From a virus, in IMG/VR virus record IMGVR_UViG_3300044673_000585, positions 1-33,670 of that record: DNA of 33,670 bases; one strand, written 5' to 3'. Made by a program: the position numbers and the translations under genes. The notes under the pieces were generated by a model that made no database searches, was not told the DNA's origin, and was given only the letters and a program-made list of their open reading frames with translations. Shown here in pieces: positions 30,611-33,670 of the stretch; the stretch's first letter is position 1; the number at the start of each line of letters is the position of its first letter.

Positions 30611-32116
30611 ATGCAAAGAATAGGAACGCAAGACGGTCTTTTTAATGCCGGAGATCCGGCGACCAATACCAAAGGCACGGTCGTCACCGCAGATTGGCTG
30701 AATACACATCAAGAAGAGTTAGCGGGGGTGGTGGAAGGCTTGGGCGGCACTCTTAATCCGGCTGACAATGGCCAGCTATTAGCTTGTCTCCTCGGCGCAT
30801 TTGTCGGAAAGGGTGATTTACGATTGCCTCTTCGCTTTACCGCAGGCGGCACGGCAGACGCAATCACCGGCATAACTAATCCGGCCATTACAGCGTATTC
30901 CGATGGGCTTAGAGTTACCACCGTGCCGACAGGCCCGAACCTCACAACCACTCCGACCCTGGATGTCGGGGGCGGGCCGGTTATCATTCACAAGAGAGAC
31001 CCTAGCAATGGGTGGACTCCTGTTTCACGCGGAGACATGAACAATTCTGGACCTGCTGATTTTCAATATGACAACGCCCATGCCTGCTGGATTTTGCTAA
31101 ACCCTATCCCTGCTGTTGGGCCGTGGGGGTTTAGGAATAAGATTATCAACGGCAGTTTTGATATCTCTCAGCGCGGTGCATCATTCGCAATCCCAGCCCT
31201 TACGGCGACATATGGATGCCTGGACAGGTGGGCTTATTGTGCGGGAGCGGCAAATTTGATAACGGTTTCCAAAAATGGCGTAGCCAGCCCTGTTGGTTTT
31301 ACCAACGCCATGAGATTTTCTGTCGCTGCCCCTTACACCTCGGCAATCTCCTATATGTACGCTGCTTACGTTATGGAGAGTCAAGACTCAACGAAGCTGG
31401 CGGGGAAGACTGTCACTTTGTCCTTGTACGGGAGGAAAGGAGCGTCGGCAAACCCAACCCTCAATCTGTTTGTCAGAATGGGTAAGGGTATAGATCAATC
31501 TGTAGGCAGCATGCTAACTTCCACATGGACGGGAGGCACTGAGCAGGCACCTTTAGCATTGTCAGGATTAACAACTGCATGGCAACGGTTTCAGCTCACA
31601 TTTGCAATCCCTGCTGATGTGACACAGATTGGAATGTTTTTAAATTACTCGCGGGCGGCGGGTGCCACAGACGCAAATGACTGGTTTGAGGTTACAGGAT
31701 TGCAACTGGAAGAGGGGTCTGTTGCTACCCCCTTTGAAAGCAGGCCCTATACTGTGGAGGAAGACCTGTGCAAAAGATATTTTCGGAAGTCTTTTCCTAG
31801 GGCGACTGCTCCGGCCCAGGCTGTTGGGAATCGCTATGGTGCCGTGACCTACAGGGTGCAGGTCTCTGGGTTAGCAGCGGGCTACTCGCTCTTTGTGCCG
31901 TTTAACCCTCCGATGAGGGCTACTCCCACAACCATAACAACTTACAACCCTGATGCGGCAAACAATAAATGGAGAAACACGACTGCCGGAGACAGTGATA
32001 CAGCAGGCATCTTTAATGCCTGTGAAATGGGTATGCAACTTACTAATGCTCAGGTGGCTGGCGACCTGGCAACCCATAATTGTTACATCCATTACACGGC
32101 GGAGGCTGAATTATGA
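30611..32116 (+). CDS. Tail fibre/receptor-binding protein
   Basis: A 501-aa fibre with a strong AAGGAGG site. Residues 1-75 (FNAGDPATNTKGTVVTADWLNT, NGQLLACL) resemble the baseplate-binding N-terminus of phage fibres. Residues 172-380 start with NKIINGSFDISQRG, typical of a carbohydrate-binding jelly-roll domain, and end with FEVTGLQLEEGSVATPFESRPY. The last 110 residues probably form the receptor tip. The DNA is visibly more AT-rich than the neighbours, fitting modular replacement for host range. Confidence 0.85.
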   Translation: MQRIGTQDGLFNAGDPATNTKGTVVTADWLNTHQEELAGVVEGLGGTLNPADNGQLLACLLGAFVGKGDLRLPLRFTAGGTADAITGITNPAITAYSDGLRVTTVPTGPNLTTTPTLDVGGGPVIIHKRDPSNGWTPVSRGDMNNSGPADFQYDNAHACWILLNPIPAVGPWGFRNKIINGSFDISQRGASFAIPALTATYGCLDRWAYCAGAANLITVSKNGVASPVGFTNAMRFSVAAPYTSAISYMYAAYVMESQDSTKLAGKTVTLSLYGRKGASANPTLNLFVRMGKGIDQSVGSMLTSTWTGGTEQAPLALSGLTTAWQRFQLTFAIPADVTQIGMFLNYSRAAGATDANDWFEVTGLQLEEGSVATPFESRPYTVEEDLCKRYFRKSFPRATAPAQAVGNRYGAVTYRVQVSGLAAGYSLFVPFNPPMRATPTTITTYNPDAANNKWRNTTAGDSDTAGIFNACEMGMQLTNAQVAGDLATHNCYIHYTAEAEL

Positions 32117-32517
32117 GTTATCAACTAACAAAAGGTGATTGGCCCATGCGCCTTTCCGATGGGGCGTTTGTAAACCCGGAGACTAATCAGGAATATCTTG
32201 ACTGGTTGGCAGATGGGAATGAACCCGACCCTGCTGATACACCCCCCATAACCTTGGCAGACTATCAAGATGCAGTTCAGGACATGCTCGATGCCAAAGC
32301 AAAGGAACGGAACTACGATGACATCCTCTCTCTTTGCACCTACGTTGCCAGCGGCAATCCGCTTTTCGCAGCGGAGGGGCAAGCGGGAGTTTCCTGGCGG
32401 GATGCGGCATGGGCAAAATGCTATGAAGTTCTGGCCGAAGTTCGGGCAGCAACAAGACCACAGCCTACAGTGGAAGAGTTGATCGCCGAACTCCCAGCAA
32501 TGGTTTGGCCGACATGA
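32113..32517 (+). CDS. Tail fibre assembly-like protein
   Basis: A 134-aa protein overlapping the fibre stop by ATGA. It has VNPETNQEYLDWLADGNEPDPAD, a helical DYQDAVQDMLDAKAKERNYDDI and a C-terminal VEELIAELPAMVWP, a combination found in phage fibre-associated (DUF4376-like) proteins. It may chaperone fibre assembly or be part of the fibre. It pairs with the fibre gene and likely co-transfers with it. Confidence 0.7.
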   Translation: MSYQLTKGDWPMRLSDGAFVNPETNQEYLDWLADGNEPDPADTPPITLADYQDAVQDMLDAKAKERNYDDILSLCTYVASGNPLFAAEGQAGVSWRDAAWAKCYEVLAEVRAATRPQPTVEELIAELPAMVWPT

Positions 32518-32744
32518 AGCAAGTCGCCATCGCCCTCGACCAACTCCTGAATACGCTCCTCGGCGGTTGGGCAGATGAGACTCTATCTGCCCGCATGTGG
32601 CGTCATCGAGGATTGGCATGGTGGCGGGAGGCTCGGTGGCTGGTTGACAAGCTGTTCTTCTGGCAGCCGAACCACTGCTACCAGTCATTTGTTTCGGAGT
32701 TGCAGCGGAAGCAGTTGCCGGAAGACTACCAAGAGGGGATGTGA
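32514..32744 (+). CDS. Conserved small phage protein of unknown function
   Basis: A 76-aa protein from ATG 32514, overlapping the preceding stop. It carries QVAIALDQLLNTLLGGWADE, TLSARMWRHRG, WLVDKLFFWQPNHCYQSF and ELQRKQLPEDYQEGM, a pattern I recognise as widespread in phages near tail or right-end genes, without known function. Twelve aromatic and many charged residues suggest a folded soluble protein. Confidence 0.7.
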   Translation: MKQVAIALDQLLNTLLGGWADETLSARMWRHRGLAWWREARWLVDKLFFWQPNHCYQSFVSELQRKQLPEDYQEGM

Positions 32745-32759
32745 AGTAAGGACGGGACT

Positions 32760-32858
32760 GGGGGCTGCGTTAACAGCCCCCGAACCATCCACCCGTGCGG
32801 AAACACGGAATGGAGGCCCGCAGGAATACCTGCTTTCGTCCCGGTGCTGTGGTACAGC
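32760..32858 (+). ncRNA. Hairpin-rich intergenic segment before dam
   Basis: The 161-base gap holds four hairpins in a row: GGGGGCTG 32760-32767 with CAGCCCCC 32774-32781; CCGTG 32793-32797 with CACGG 32804-32808; GCAGG 32820-32824 with CCTGC 32829-32833; GCTGT 32846-32850 with ACAGC 32854-32858. No reading frame fits and no T-run follows. The dense structure suggests a functional RNA or a leader controlling dam; its family is unknown to me. Confidence 0.45.
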
Positions 32859-32905
32859 AGCGCGGAACGTAGCACAATGCCTGCCCATATTCAAGGATGT
32901 AAACA

Positions 32906-33670
32906 ATGGGCTCATTTATACCGTATTTTGGAGGCAAGACCAGACTCGCAAAACGCATCATCGAGAAGATCCCGGCGCATGGCTGCTATGTAGAGGTGTT
33001 TGCCGGTAGCGCCACGGTGCTCTTCACCAAGGAGCCGTCCAAGGCCGAGGTGTTGAACGACTTCGACCAAGAGCTGGTCACGTTGTACCGGGTGATTAAG
33101 CACCACCCTTTGGAATTCCATCGCCAGTTCGAGTTGAGCCTGGTGAGCCGCGACGAATTCGCCAGAATGCTGCAAGTGGTTCCGGAAACCCTCACCGACA
33201 TACAGCGTGCGGTTCGCTACTTCTACCTGCAAAAGAATAGCTTCGGTGGCAAGGTCACTGGCCAGACCTTCGGCACCTCCACCTCCGGTCCACCACGGCT
33301 CAACCTGTTCAACCTGGAGCGCACCATCCATGACGCTTGGCTTCGCCTGTCCCAGGTGACCATCGAGCGGCTGGACTTCCGAAAGCTGATCCCAAAATAC
33401 GACCGGCCGCATACCTTTTACTTCCTCGACCCACCTTACTGGCAGATCCCCGGCTATCGGCACGACTTTGAGGCACAGGACTTTCACGATCTGGCCAACA
33501 CCCTCTCCGGCATCCAGGGCCGCTTCCTGATGACCATTAACGACACGCCCGAGGTGCGGGAGATATTCAAGGAGTTCAAGATCGAGGAGGTGCGGCTTCG
33601 GTATTCGATGAGCCGCAATGGTAAGGCCAGGAGCAAAGAGCACACCGAGTTGCTGGTGGCAAATTACTGA
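32906..33670 (+). CDS. dam: DNA adenine methylase (D12 class)
   Basis: A 254-aa N6-adenine methyltransferase of the D12/Dam class. FGGKTRLA near the start is the AdoMet-site loop; EVFAGSATVLF at 30-40 is motif I; DPPYW at 175-179 is catalytic motif IV. A target-recognition segment lies between (about 60-165). An AAGGA precedes ATG 32906 and the TGA is the final codon of the window, so the gene is complete. It probably protects phage DNA from host restriction, taking the place of Mu mom. The target sequence is not predictable here. Confidence 0.93.
   Translation: MGSFIPYFGGKTRLAKRIIEKIPAHGCYVEVFAGSATVLFTKEPSKAEVLNDFDQELVTLYRVIKHHPLEFHRQFELSLVSRDEFARMLQVVPETLTDIQRAVRYFYLQKNSFGGKVTGQTFGTSTSGPPRLNLFNLERTIHDAWLRLSQVTIERLDFRKLIPKYDRPHTFYFLDPPYWQIPGYRHDFEAQDFHDLANTLSGIQGRFLMTINDTPEVREIFKEFKIEEVRLRYSMSRNGKARSKEHTELLVANY

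Larger units (their letters stand above)
1..33670. mobile_element. Mu-like transposable prophage (ends not resolved)
   Basis: The gene order follows phage Mu from repressor through transposase A, ATPase B, GemA, Mor, lysozyme/holin, terminase, DUF935 portal, MuF, protease/scaffold, capsid T, sheath L, tube, tape measure, N, P, gp45 to gp48 and fibre. There is no tyrosine or serine integrase; the DDE transposase would do both integration and replication. No recognisable host gene flanks the phage. I could not find terminal TG...CA ends or a 5-bp target duplication, so both boundaries may lie outside the window. Dam methylase occupies the right-end place where Mu carries mom. I see no homologue of Mu gam, kil, com or mom. 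Confidence 0.93.

Noticed and set aside
32745-32905. Diversity-generating retroelement or retron RNA
   Set aside because: There is no reverse transcriptase gene in the window and no matching template/variable repeat in the fibre gene that I could see.
1-33670. CRISPR array, tRNA or rRNA genes
   Set aside because: No regularly spaced direct repeats and no cloverleaf or conserved rRNA segment were seen on either strand.

Overview
The window is almost entirely a Mu-like transposable phage: a prophage, or a phage genome of that type, in a Gram-negative host. It runs left to right in the canonical Mu order: leftward repressor, short early regulators, DDE transposase A, ATPase B, an accessory early block, GemA, Mor, lysis genes, terminase/portal/head genes, contractile-tail genes, baseplate, fibre and a DNA adenine methylase. 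The moderately GC-rich sequence, dense TGATG/ATGA/TAATG start-stop overlaps and strong Shine-Dalgarno sites fit a proteobacterial or Desulfobacterota host. I cannot name the species, and no unambiguous chromosomal gene is present.

Early region (about 1-10220). A LexA-like (S24) repressor reads leftward from 740. A run of AAAGTCCGAAA-type operator half-sites lies between it and the rightward early operon. That operon has two small putative regulators, a ParB-like protein, transposase A (D272, D339, E384 visible) and B ATPase. A block of less familiar genes follows: a tandem winged-helix protein, an HTH-DUF3164 fusion, small membrane and Cys-rich proteins, and a 42-aa gene. GemA and Mor come next, then an exported protein with nuclease-like motifs. 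The block ends in a C-rich, G-poor tract and a strong hairpin at 10081-10221.

Lysis and packaging (10244-15774): GH24 lysozyme, three-TM holin, DksA/TraR zinc finger, two membrane/coiled-coil proteins, small and large terminase, DUF935 portal. Head (15767-21849): MuF protein with a C-terminal PBECR2-like toxin domain, gpG-like morphogenesis protein, protease with a nested scaffold start, decoration-like protein, gpT capsid with an unexpected signal-peptide-like N-terminus, FluMu_N, DUF1320, DUF1834 and DUF2635 proteins.

Tail (21849-32744): sheath, tube, tail-assembly chaperone pair with an apparent programmed frameshift, tape measure, gpN, gpP, gp45 spike, gp46, a shortened gp47, gp48, fibre and fibre-assembly genes. 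Right end: a conserved small phage gene, a 161-base structured intergenic segment and a complete Dam methylase, whose stop codon is the last base of the window.

The most interesting items are the toxin-bearing MuF protein, the signal-like extension on the capsid protein, the -2 (or +1) frameshift in the chaperone genes, the exported nuclease-like early protein, the HTH-DUF3164 fusion with an internal start, the gp47 that lacks its middle domain, and several structured RNA segments (17615-17728, 20362-20388, 32760-32858). Neither phage end (attL/attR) could be identified.
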